Shown: piece by piece, positions 1 to 7,134 of the stretch | How the letters are laid out: every line of letters starts with the position of its first letter | Position numbering within the stretch: position 1 is the stretch's first letter | Source: CAZIWJ01 sp964542855 | Lineage (GTDB): Bacteria > Bacteroidota > Bacteroidia > Cytophagales > Cyclobacteriaceae | Reading direction: 5' to 3' | Length of the DNA: 18,360 nt | Assembly (NCBI GenBank): GCA_964542855.1 | Contig: CAZIWJ010000049.1 | Span: forward strand, 1-18,360 | Made by a program: the position numbers and the translations under genes | Notes under the pieces: model-generated | What the model was told of the DNA's origin: nothing | Seen by the model: the letters and a program-made list of their open reading frames with translations, nothing else | Databases searched by the model: none

Positions 1-147
1 TGGCCCGACGGTCAATTACTGTACGGGCATATTCGAATTTTCGATAAAACGGGTTATTTATCGTAATAAACTGTACCATGAAACGCGCTGAATCAGGTTG
101 CGATCGATTCCTTTCGAGGTATCGACCTGGTGAAGGACCGATAACGG

Positions 148-614
148 TTACACCATTATTTTTTTTAACCGGACCAGGGCGTCATCGACTTGTTGGAGTA
201 TTGTTGCCGTAAGCAGGTAATCGCTTAAATCATTTTCAAATTCCCGCACCCGCTGAAGCAGGGCTTTTCTGTTATCGAGTAAGTCCTTGTCGGCCCCGCG
301 GGCTTTTACTTTAAGTTTCTTTGGTTGTTCGCCAGGTTCTCCTTTGAGCTAACGGCAGCAAAAATTTTCATGGGATACTGCAACTGCTTGCATAACAGAA
401 GTAACTTTTCCTTCACCGCCTTCTTCTCATCGGTCCACTTCCGGCTTTAGGAAAGCACCTGTTCGCTCGAAGCGTTAATTTCACTGACTAACTGGTTTAA
501 CCGGGCTGCACGGCTAACCATAAAAGGGTATTTACTCCAGGAAATCTCACTTTCATTCAATACGGAGAGCACACGCAGTGCCATTTCCCAAACGTTTTTT
601 TCTGAACGTGTCAT
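148..614 (-). pseudogene. Decayed hypothetical protein gene (one in-frame stop, one frameshift)
   Basis: Reading leftward from the ATG at 614, a frame starting MTRSEKNVWEMALRVL runs 55 codons to a TAA at 449-447. Sense-looking protein continues in the same frame past the stop (SRKWTDEKKAVKEK, then KQLQYPMKIFAAV). Near position 347 it moves to another frame (GEPGEQPKKLKVKARGADKD) that runs to a TAA at 150-148. Joined, the pieces give about 155 residues, mostly charged and helical, with no signal peptide or membrane segment. The opening resembles a family of uncharacterised helical proteins common in Bacteroidota, often near mobile or accessory DNA; I recognise the style, not a function. Two independent lesions argue for real decay rather than a single sequencing error. 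Positions 1-147 downstream hold nothing I can identify, and 615-878 holds only the divergent upstream region. Confidence 0.6.
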
Positions 615-878
615 GGTTAATACATTTAAATTGTTAATAAATAAGTTGATCTGATTTCCATTTGACCGGCCGGCTCTGTTGGAAACGGGGCAAACTGTAA
701 AGCATAAAACGCTGTTACCGAAATTGGCGCAAAAGATCTTTCTGTAGGTGTTTGTGCTTTTTAACGAAACCAGGAAGGAAGTGGGATGTTGACTGTACGG
801 CTGCAAATTAAAACAGGAGTTCTGTTACCTTTATGCTTGTTGTTTTGTTTGCGCTAATGAGCTGGCAATTAATAAAAA

Positions 879-1955
879 ATGGCAACAGCCTTTAACGCCA
901 TTAATATGTCTTTACGACCCATGTTTAAGAAAATTATTATCGGATTTGTTGTGCTCGTTATTCTGCTAGTGCTGGTTTACACAAACGGGCCCAGGATTGG
1001 CAAAGTGATACCGGATGTGTCTCCTTACGATCTTCCGGTTTCACTGGAAGAACTGGATGAATTGGTTGCCCGCGATTCCGCAGACCATGATCTTAAAACT
1101 GATAACGGGGCCCGGATTATCTGGGCCGATTCGGTAGGAAAGAAAACGGCTTACAGCCTGGTATACCTGCACGGCTTTAGTGCCAGCCAGGAGGAGGGCG
1201 ATCCTGTTCACGAAACTTTGGCCAGGCGATACGAGGCCAACCTGTACCTGAACCGGATGCCAGGGCACGGAATTGCCGGCCCCGATGCGCTGGCAACCCT
1301 AACGGTAAAAGATATGATGCAGTCGGTGCGAAAGGCCATTGCAATCGGAAAAAAGCTTGGCGACAGCTGCATCATCATGGCCACTTCCACCGGGGCCACG
1401 CTGGCCTTACCGGTGCTGGCGGCCAACGACGACCGCATCGCTGCCCTGCTAATGTATTCACCGCTGGTTACCGACTATGCCGATCAGTTGTGGCTGCTGC
1501 GGGGGGCGTGGGGAAAAGCCATCGGGCAACTGGTGCTGGGCGAAGTGAATTACCGCGAACGAACTGGGGCCGACAGCCTGTACTGGTCTAATTATTACCA
1601 CCTGAACGGCTATCTGGCCCTGAGCCAGCTGCTGGAAGCCGTAGCGCAGAAAGAAGAAATATACCGCCAGGTAAAAGTACCCGTTTTTATGGGATACTAC
1701 TACAAAGACGCCATATTCCAGGACCACATCGTATCTGTTTCTGCCCTGCTGGAAATGTTCGGGCAACTGGGCAGCGAAGTGAAAGTAAAGCAGGCGTTTC
1801 CAGAAGCCGGGCATCACGTTATCGGGTCGTACGTGAAGTCGGAAGATGTGGAGGGGGTAACCCAGGCTACTATCCAGTTCCTGGAAAAATACCTGCCGCT
1901 GACACCTGTTACCAACCTACAGCCTGAAGGAAGAAGCACCCTGTTAATGCAATAA
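879..1955 (+). CDS. Membrane-anchored alpha/beta hydrolase
   Basis: This 358-residue protein has a hydrophobic N-terminal segment (about residues 15-35) that should anchor it in the inner membrane or act as an uncleaved signal. The rest is an alpha/beta-hydrolase fold. HGF at 98-100 is the oxyanion-hole strand end, the nucleophile is probably S170 in A-T-S-T-G (168-172), the acid D277 (YKDAIF) and the base H312 (GHHV). The nucleophile elbow has Ala where the GxSxG consensus has Gly, which is tolerated in the superfamily. The substrate cannot be told from sequence; carboxylesterase or lipase-like activity is the general expectation. The start is uncertain: ATGs at 906 and 921 lie just before the hydrophobic segment and would give a more conventional signal-anchor start. 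It appears to be a single-gene unit ending at the hairpin at 2078-2108. Confidence 0.8.
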   Translation: MATAFNAINMSLRPMFKKIIIGFVVLVILLVLVYTNGPRIGKVIPDVSPYDLPVSLEELDELVARDSADHDLKTDNGARIIWADSVGKKTAYSLVYLHGFSASQEEGDPVHETLARRYEANLYLNRMPGHGIAGPDALATLTVKDMMQSVRKAIAIGKKLGDSCIIMATSTGATLALPVLAANDDRIAALLMYSPLVTDYADQLWLLRGAWGKAIGQLVLGEVNYRERTGADSLYWSNYYHLNGYLALSQLLEAVAQKEEIYRQVKVPVFMGYYYKDAIFQDHIVSVSALLEMFGQLGSEVKVKQAFPEAGHHVIGSYVKSEDVEGVTQATIQFLEKYLPLTPVTNLQPEGRSTLLMQ

Positions 1956-2077
1956 ATTTCAGGTAGAGTTTAAATAACAACGATTTAATATTTTAGCCAT
2001 TCATCTTTTCAACGATACAAATAAAAATTACTACGCGGCAACCAGAAACTTATGGCCGGGTTTAGATCGTAAAATTT

Positions 2078-2108
2078 GCGCGCGAGCAATTTTAAAGCGC
2101 TTGCGCGC
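2078..2108. terminator. GC-rich hairpin between convergent genes
   Basis: Arms 2078-2087 (GCGCGCGAGC) and 2099-2108 (GCTTGCGCGC) pair over 10 bp with one G-T wobble around an 11-base AT-rich loop; one further T-A pair (2077 with 2109) extends it. It sits between the ends of the hydrolase (stop 1955, +) and the outer-membrane protein (stop 2122, -), the expected place for a shared terminator. The following T tract is short on the minus strand (AAATTTT) and absent on the plus strand, so its strength is uncertain. Confidence 0.5.
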
Positions 2109-2121
2109 ATTATGAGTTTCT

Positions 2122-3267
2122 TCAGAAAGTGAACCCGAAGCTAAAAGCGTTCAGAGCCGGGCCGCGCCCATTGGCAAATAATTTGTTCAGGTCGTAGTTG
2201 AAAAAGAGGTCTACCCCCCGGAAGCCAATCTGCGCCCGCACCCCGTACCGCCAGTTATTCAGGAAGAGGTTGTTGCGGTTTTTCTCCCGCTGTCGGTTGC
2301 CTTCTTCCTCGAATACAAACTTGCTGCGACCGCCAATTCGGTAACCGGCATAAACCCCGGCACCGATGTTAAACCCGCGGTTCGAGTAGCTATCTTTAAA
2401 CATGCCGTCCCGGTTTTTGATATTCTTTGAGAAATCCAGGGTAGGTACAATACTGAGGTTCAGGTAAGGGGCAACAATTTTACTTTTAATAGCTCTAACA
2501 TCGCGTGGATCGGTTTCAAAGGTTACCCGGCCAGGGTCGTTATTTTTTCGGGCCACCACGTCTTCGTTCTGAAATTTGAAATTATACCAGCTTACGTTTC
2601 CTCCCCATTCCAGGAACAGGGGGCCTCCCACGTGCGTGCTATATAAACCACCCAGTGCTACGTACCAGGAACCGAAAGGCTTTACCGTATAGGGTTCGTT
2701 GGTTTCATCGGGAAATCCACCATCAGTATTCATGTAATTGTTTACACCGAAATCGAATACCGCGGTAAAGGAAGTACCCAGGTACCGGCCTTCTACTCGG
2801 GTATTCGGATTATTGAATGCCACGCCTTCTTCTTCGTCCAGGTTTTGCTTCGTTCCTTCTTTTTTTTCATCCTCTCTTTCTTCAATCATGGCTTCCGTTT
2901 GGGCTTCCATGCGTTCACTAAATGCCTCCATGCGTTGCTCAAAGGCTTCCATGCGTTCCTCGAAGCTCATGTCTTCAGAAGTACGGTACATCAGGCCATT
3001 TTCGTCGCGGATTTCAACCTGTACGGGGCGGCCCAGCGAATCGGTAGTACTGCGCAGGTCGCTAATAATGGCGTTCAGGTTGAGCGATTGTAACAAGTCC
3101 AGTTCGCTCTCGGCTGGCTCGTTGGTAATGATGACTACTTCTTCCCCTGTTTCGGTTCTCACTATAACCGTATCGGGCTGGCTGCCGCTTTCCGCCGGGT
3201 AGGCAAAAGAGGGGAGGGTAAAAGCCAGGCAATAAGTTAGCAGTATTGCCTTTCCTGGTTTATTCAT
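2122..3267 (-). CDS. Outer-membrane beta-barrel protein with coiled-coil segment
   Basis: The 381-residue product begins with a typical signal peptide (hydrophobic core about residues 7-22, likely cleavage near AYP). Residues 30-100 form a small periplasmic domain rich in beta strands. Residues 101-150 are highly charged, with three heptad-like repeats of RMEAF type (about 103-128) predicted to form a coiled coil. From about residue 155 to the end the alternating pattern and aromatic girdle residues (FDFGVNNYM, GGNVSWYNF, GAGVYAGYR, VDLFFNYDL) indicate an 8-to-12-strand barrel, and the last residue is Phe (FSFGFTF), the usual barrel-insertion signal. It is the third gene of a unit with an ECF sigma factor and an anti-sigma-like protein, 48 bases after the latter, so it may be the target or the sensor of that pathway. 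Substrate and exact function are unknown. Confidence 0.75.
   Translation of the reverse strand: MNKPGKAILLTYCLAFTLPSFAYPAESGSQPDTVIVRTETGEEVVIITNEPAESELDLLQSLNLNAIISDLRSTTDSLGRPVQVEIRDENGLMYRTSEDMSFEERMEAFEQRMEAFSERMEAQTEAMIEEREDEKKEGTKQNLDEEEGVAFNNPNTRVEGRYLGTSFTAVFDFGVNNYMNTDGGFPDETNEPYTVKPFGSWYVALGGLYSTHVGGPLFLEWGGNVSWYNFKFQNEDVVARKNNDPGRVTFETDPRDVRAIKSKIVAPYLNLSIVPTLDFSKNIKNRDGMFKDSYSNRGFNIGAGVYAGYRIGGRSKFVFEEEGNRQREKNRNNLFLNNWRYGVRAQIGFRGVDLFFNYDLNKLFANGRGPALNAFSFGFTF
2903..2965 (-). repeat. Three tandem 21-bp units inside the outer-membrane protein gene
   Basis: Three adjoining 21-base units (2903-2923, 2924-2944, 2945-2965) share the core CCATGCGTT at constant spacing and differ at a few positions. 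On the coding strand each encodes seven residues around RMEAF. The unit length of seven codons matches a coiled-coil heptad, so the array can gain or lose units without breaking the helix or the reading frame. Confidence 0.75.
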
Positions 3268-3315
3268 GGGTAAAATTAGTTTTGGGTTAATATAATTGTT
3301 CGGGTTAAATAAAGG

Positions 3316-4047
3316 TTAGTCAGAAGTTTTTCTATTTCCTTTTTTTGGATTCAGGAGGCCGGCAATTAGTTCATTCTTGGCATCCCGGATTTCGCCGAGG
3401 CTGATGTCACTAATCAGGTTATTTACTTGGTTAAAAAGCACGTTTCGCTGTTTCTCCCTTTCATTGGTCCGGGCCAGGATTCCGGGTTTAAACTGCACCG
3501 TAATTCCCCGATCACCCGGCCGTAATTTATTGTCCAGTTCAGGAACCGCTCCCTGGGCCAGGGTAGGCTGTCGGGGCGATAAGGGGCTAATTTTTTCCCG
3601 GACGGGCTGATTATTCCATTTACTATCCGGTAGCTGTAAATCAGCTGTCGCCTCCTGGTTTGCAACCGGTAAATTTACCGGCTTCCGGGGCACCGGGCTG
3701 ATATCATTACCGGTTTCTTCTGAACTTCCAGACTCATCTGAGCCCGTGGCTCCGGAAGCCACGGCCGGATCGGGAACGGTAAAACGGGTTTTTGGCAGCA
3801 TTTCTTTCTGCCCTTTTTGTCGTGCAGCGTTGTAAAGGGCTGGTTGCTCAAGAATAAACCACCCGGCTACTGCTATGCCCACGGCAAGCAGAAGTATGGC
3901 CACAGCCCGCCAGTATAAGGGCAGTACTTTCTTCTCGTGGCCCAGTTCTTTTTCCAGCTTTTTCCAGGCCCGGGAGGAAGGCGGTTGAGCATGATCGTGT
4001 AAACCTTCCCGGAATAATTGTTCTATATCTTTATGTCGTTTGTTCAT
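3316..4047 (-). CDS. Anti-sigma-factor-like single-pass membrane protein
   Basis: This 243-residue protein has a short cytosolic N-terminus with the Bacteroidota pattern IEQLFREGLHDH, a proline-serine turn and AWKKLEKEL. One transmembrane helix follows (about 45-66), then a long low-complexity periplasmic part rich in Pro, Gly, Ser and charged residues, and a short C-terminal helix (about 205-236). Its ATG overlaps the stop of the ECF sigma gene by ATGA (4044-4047), so the two are translationally coupled. Cytosolic domain, one helix and periplasmic domain next to an ECF sigma is the layout of a membrane anti-sigma factor. I see no zinc-binding HxxxCxxC motif and no clear FecR domain, so the call rests on context and topology. 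Confidence 0.6.
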   Translation of the reverse strand: MNKRHKDIEQLFREGLHDHAQPPSSRAWKKLEKELGHEKKVLPLYWRAVAILLLAVGIAVAGWFILEQPALYNAARQKGQKEMLPKTRFTVPDPAVASGATGSDESGSSEETGNDISPVPRKPVNLPVANQEATADLQLPDSKWNNQPVREKISPLSPRQPTLAQGAVPELDNKLRPGDRGITVQFKPGILARTNEREKQRNVLFNQVNNLISDISLGEIRDAKNELIAGLLNPKKGNRKTSD

Positions 4048-4646
4048 ACCACTATCTTGTTATATTCCTGCCAATAATTGGTAGAACTATCGGCCAGCTG
4101 TTCGTGGGCTGCTATCCACTTTTGTAGTAATTTCCGGGCCCGGCTGTACTGCGATTTAGAGGTATTTTCACTAATACCGAGTTGTTCGGCAATTTCGGCG
4201 TGGTTGTACCCCTCAATTGCGTAGAGGTTAAATACGGTCCGGTATCCTTCCGGCAGCGCCTGTACCATGGCCATTAAATCTTCGGCCTGTAAATGATCCT
4301 GTTCGCGTTGAATAGTATAATCGGCATACTGAATGTCTACCTCCTGCTGCCAGTGTTTGGTGCTTCGCAGAAACCCAAGAGCTTCATTCACCACAATTCT
4401 TCGCATCCAGCCTTCGAATGATCCCTTACCGCTGTACTGGTCAATTTTTTCCAGGATTCGCATAAAGGCTTTAATCAGGATATCTTCAGCGGTGTCCTCA
4501 TCTTTCACGTAGCGAATACAAACGGCATAAAAGCCCCCGGCATACCGATCGTACAGGGCCTTCTGTGCCCAGCTTTCCTTCCTGGAGCAGCCGCCCACAA
4601 TATCATTCAGGGTATGTTGCTTTTTCCGTAGCGATAGTTTCATCAT
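4044..4646 (-). CDS. ECF-type RNA polymerase sigma factor
   Basis: This 200-residue protein has only sigma regions 2 and 4, as in extracytoplasmic-function sigma factors. Region 2 covers about residues 28-95: ALYDRYAGGFYAVCIRYV, then DEDTAEDILIKAFMRIL for core binding and the -10 helix, then FEGWMRRIVVNEALGFLR. Region 4 covers about 128-178: LPEGYRTVFNLYAIEGYNH, then the helix-turn-helix HAEIAEQLGISENTSKSQYSRARK. Two Met codons open the frame (4646 and 4643), and either could be used. It directs transcription of a specific set of promoters, usually including its own operon; here the operon contains an anti-sigma-like gene (ATGA overlap) and an outer-membrane protein. I could not recognise its promoter in the 345-base upstream gap. 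Confidence 0.9.
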   Translation of the reverse strand: MMKLSLRKKQHTLNDIVGGCSRKESWAQKALYDRYAGGFYAVCIRYVKDEDTAEDILIKAFMRILEKIDQYSGKGSFEGWMRRIVVNEALGFLRSTKHWQQEVDIQYADYTIQREQDHLQAEDLMAMVQALPEGYRTVFNLYAIEGYNHAEIAEQLGISENTSKSQYSRARKLLQKWIAAHEQLADSSTNYWQEYNKIVV

Positions 4647-4991
4647 AATTTAGTCGCTTCGTTGGGTAGATGAGTAGAAGTAACCAACCGTTGCACGGGC
4701 GGAAAAATTTTAGAGCTTGTTGAAATTTGGTTTTTTTACCGCTACAAGCCAGGGAAATGGCCAGGCGATCAGATCATAGTCTGTAGGTATGTTTATCTCT
4801 GTAAAAAAGGGTACCTGTCGGTTTTTTTGTTTCTCTACCGGGAGTTAATAATGCCTACACTCCTGTTTTCATAGCTTGTTAGAATATAGTATATTAAAAT
4901 ATTAAAGTGCAACATTAGTTAATAGAACCTGTTCCCTTCCCAGCACACAAAATGGTAAGGGGTAGAACTGATTAAACCAAGCTACAGCCAG
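4647..4991. other. Divergent intergenic region, AT-rich
   Basis: These 345 bases separate the minus-strand sigma unit from the plus-strand hydroxylase gene and must hold promoters for both. An AT-rich stretch at about 4880-4915 (TATAGTATATTAAAATATT) is the most promoter-like part for the plus strand. I find no perfect TAnnTTTG box with correctly spaced TTG on either strand, and no convincing small ORF or RNA gene. Confidence 0.4.
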
Positions 4992-6269
4992 ATGGAAACA
5001 TACGCTACAGCCCTGCTTTACGCCATTCCCGGATTTGTTGTACTAATTATCATTGAGGCGTTGTACGGGCACTTCAGGGGGTTCGTTACCCTTCGTCATA
5101 TGGATACTATTGCCAGCCTGAGTTCAGGTATTACCAACGTGGTGAAAGATTCGCTGGGGCTGGTGGTTGTTATTGTATCGTACGAGGTGATGGCAGAACA
5201 CCTGGCCCTGGTTGAATTGCCGTCATCCTGGTGGGTGTACCTGGTTGGTTTTGTGTGCATCGATTTTGCGGGCTACTGGACCCACCGGCTGGCCCACAGT
5301 GTGAACCTGTTCTGGAACAAGCATGCTATTCACCACAGCAGCGAGGAATTTAACCTGCCCTGTGCCCTGCGCCAGTCGGTATCGAACCTGGTCGGTATCT
5401 TTTCCTTATTTTTACTTCCAGCCGCCTTACTCGGCGTTCCGCCCAAAGTCATTAACCTGATTGCCCCCCTGCATCTGTTCCTTCAGTTTTGGTACCATAC
5501 CCGCTACATTCCTAAACTGGGTTGGCTGGAGTACGCTATTATTACCCCCTCGCAGCACCGGGTGCACCACGCGCTGAACCCGGAATACCTGGATAAGAAC
5601 CTGGGTCAGATCTTTCCCTGGTGGGACCGGATGTTCGGCACCTTCCAGGAGGAACTGGATGGCGTTCCCCCGGTTTACGGCATTACCCGGCCCATGCAAA
5701 CCTGGAACCCAGTGAAGATTAACTTCAGGCATCTGTTCCTGCTTGTTCACGATGCCTGGCGGGCGGCAAATTGGTGGGATAAGCTGCGCATCTGGTTTAT
5801 GCCGCTGGGCTGGCGACCGGCCGACGTGGCAGCAGCTTATCCAGCAACCAAAATTGACGACCCGTATCACTTCAACAAATACAACCCCCGGGTTTCTTCC
5901 CGGCTTATTGCCTGGTCGTGGTTCCAGTTGGTAGCCACGCTCGGGCTGTTGCTGTATATGTTTGCAAATTTTGCCGCTATTGGTTTTCCTGATTTACTGG
6001 TATACGGCGCCTTTCTGTTTGCCTCGGTATATGGTTTTACGTCTCTCATGGACCTGGATGTAAAGTCTTTATGGCTGGAGTGGGGGCGCGCCCTGGCCGG
6101 ACTGGCATTGATTTTCCTGAACGGCAACTGGTTTGGAATGGGTATCCGCTTAGTCGGTGGTAATGTGCTGGTTGTTGCCTACCTGCTGGTTACTATTGCC
6201 GGCACTTACTATTTTTATAAAACCGAAATTGTAAACCAAAAAGAAACAGTTGTAGCACAGGAAGCATAA
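4992..6269 (+). CDS. Fatty acid hydroxylase superfamily membrane di-iron enzyme, alkylglycerol-monooxygenase-like
   Basis: This 425-residue polytopic membrane protein carries the histidine clusters of the sterol desaturase / fatty acid hydroxylase superfamily: HRLAH at 98-102, HAIHH at 111-115, a further H169 (WYHT) and HRVHH at 189-193. Together these ligate the catalytic di-iron site on the cytosolic side. Helices lie at about 5-25, 42-66, 80-97 and 130-165, and four more at about 304-325, 333-350, 363-380 and 388-408. A hydroxylase domain plus an extra C-terminal helix bundle and a length near 430 is the architecture of alkylglycerol monooxygenase (TMEM195/AGMO), which cleaves ether lipids using tetrahydrobiopterin. 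Plain sterol desaturases are usually shorter. Substrate is therefore inferred: a lipid alkyl or acyl chain. The stop precedes the thiamine riboswitch, and no terminator of its own is visible. Confidence 0.8.
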   Translation: METYATALLYAIPGFVVLIIIEALYGHFRGFVTLRHMDTIASLSSGITNVVKDSLGLVVVIVSYEVMAEHLALVELPSSWWVYLVGFVCIDFAGYWTHRLAHSVNLFWNKHAIHHSSEEFNLPCALRQSVSNLVGIFSLFLLPAALLGVPPKVINLIAPLHLFLQFWYHTRYIPKLGWLEYAIITPSQHRVHHALNPEYLDKNLGQIFPWWDRMFGTFQEELDGVPPVYGITRPMQTWNPVKINFRHLFLLVHDAWRAANWWDKLRIWFMPLGWRPADVAAAYPATKIDDPYHFNKYNPRVSSRLIAWSWFQLVATLGLLLYMFANFAAIGFPDLLVYGAFLFASVYGFTSLMDLDVKSLWLEWGRALAGLALIFLNGNWFGMGIRLVGGNVLVVAYLLVTIAGTYYFYKTEIVNQKETVVAQEA

Positions 6270-6278
6270 CCCTGTATA

Positions 6279-6286
6279 TAGTATTG
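6279..6286 (+). promoter_or_regulatory. Possible -7 box for the thiamine operon
   Basis: TAGTATTG matches the Bacteroidota -7 consensus TAnnTTTG at all but one position and would start transcription about 10 bases before the riboswitch, where a leader promoter is expected. The nearest TTG (about 6250) is too far upstream for normal -33 spacing, so the call is tentative. Confidence 0.3.
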
Positions 6287-6302
6287 CGTAATAGCTAATT
6301 AA

Positions 6303-6378
6303 ACTGTTAGGGGTGTCCCAAGGACTGAGATCATACCCTCACAACCTGATCTGTTTAACAACAGCGTAGGGAAACGGT
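6303..6378 (+). promoter_or_regulatory. TPP riboswitch (THI element)
   Basis: The conserved aptamer is complete. P1 is formed by ACTGTT (6303-6308) and AACGGT (6373-6378) with one wobble. GGGGTG (6310-6315) is followed by a minimal P3 hairpin (TCC, loop CAA, GGA), then CTGAGA (6325-6330) and ATACCC. On the other arm are ACCTGATCTG, a short P5 hairpin (CTG/CAG) and the invariant GCGTAGGGAA. These are the helix-2/4 core segments that bind the pyrimidine and pyrophosphate of TPP. It lies 100 bases before thiE and an intrinsic terminator follows it, so bound TPP should lower expression of the operon by premature termination. Confidence 0.96.
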
Positions 6379-6419
6379 AACAAAACATTATTTTACACAC
6401 GGTAGTGTAGTGGAATTGT

Positions 6420-6453
6420 AAACCGTTTTCTGCAGGTCAGGAAGCGGTTTTTT
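6420..6453 (+). terminator. Riboswitch-controlled intrinsic terminator
   Basis: Arms 6420-6430 and 6440-6450 pair over 11 bp (two G-T wobbles) around a 9-base loop and run into six T residues (6448-6453), a classic rho-independent terminator 25 bases before the thiE start. Its 5' arm (6422-6430) can alternatively pair with 6370-6378, which includes the 3' strand of riboswitch P1. That gives an antiterminator of 9 bp with one wobble, formed when TPP is absent. Confidence 0.88.
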
Positions 6454-6477
6454 GCATTTATAACACTTCGTGAACTT

Positions 6478-7113
6478 ATGAGTAAAGAAAAACTGAAACT
6501 ACTGCAAGGGTTGTATGCTATTACCGATGAAGCCCTCACGCCCGATGAAACGGTAGTAGATCAATCGAGAGAAGCCCTGGAATCCGGTGCAAAAATTTTA
6601 CAATACCGCAACAAATCGGCTGCCAATCATGAAATAGAAGGAATTTGTAATGAACTTCAGGAGTTGTGCCGGCAGTATGAAGCCCTGTTTGTACTTAACG
6701 ATCGGGTTGAGCTGGCTGAAAAACTGAGCTTACAAGGCCTCCACGTAGGTGCAAAAGACGGTACGGTGGAAGCAGCCCGCGCAGCGTTGGGGTCCGATGG
6801 TGTGCTGGGCGTATCCTGTTACGGCAGCCTTGAACTGGCCCGACGGGCTATAGAGCAAGGAGCCGATTACGTGGCTTTCGGGGCCTTCTTTCCAACCCCT
6901 ACCAAGCCTGAAGCGGACGTGATAAACTGGGATATACTCGAACAGGCTAAAACCTCACTCAACAAACCGGTATGCGTTATCGGGGGGATAAATAAGGCCA
7001 CTATTTCCCAGATTAAACCTTACGAACCTCACCTTTATGCCTGCGTGTCGGCAGTATTTCAGGGTCCATCAATCAAGAAACAGGTGAACGATTTATTAGA
7101 AATAATTAACTAG
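6478..7113 (+). CDS. thiE: Thiamine phosphate synthase
   Basis: ThiE joins HMP-pyrophosphate and hydroxyethylthiazole phosphate to make thiamine monophosphate in the cytosol. The 211-residue product is of normal length for this TIM-barrel enzyme. It shows LYAITDEAL at 12-20, ILQYRNKSA at 40-48 (pyrophosphate-binding QYR..K), FVLNDRVELA at 71-80 with the magnesium-binding D75, GLHVGAKD at 87-94, the flexible-loop motif AFGAFFPTPTKP at 133-144, and the phosphate-binding IGGI at 168-171 followed by SAVFQ. The first ATG after the riboswitch terminator is used. It is the first gene of the TPP-controlled operon, 21 bases before the THI5-like gene. Confidence 0.96.
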   Translation: MSKEKLKLLQGLYAITDEALTPDETVVDQSREALESGAKILQYRNKSAANHEIEGICNELQELCRQYEALFVLNDRVELAEKLSLQGLHVGAKDGTVEAARAALGSDGVLGVSCYGSLELARRAIEQGADYVAFGAFFPTPTKPEADVINWDILEQAKTSLNKPVCVIGGINKATISQIKPYEPHLYACVSAVFQGPSIKKQVNDLLEIIN

Positions 7114-7134
7114 TAACTCCTAAATATATCTCTT

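Noticed and set aside
447..806. The longer 119-codon reading of the pseudogene frame, starting at 806
   Set aside because: The first 64 residues have no family-like character and cover an apparent upstream region; the ATG at 614 begins the recognisable part.
2738..3202. A 154-codon plus-strand ORF rich in Ser and Arg
   Set aside because: It is the antisense shadow of the outer-membrane protein gene; its composition reflects the opposite strand's coiled-coil repeats.
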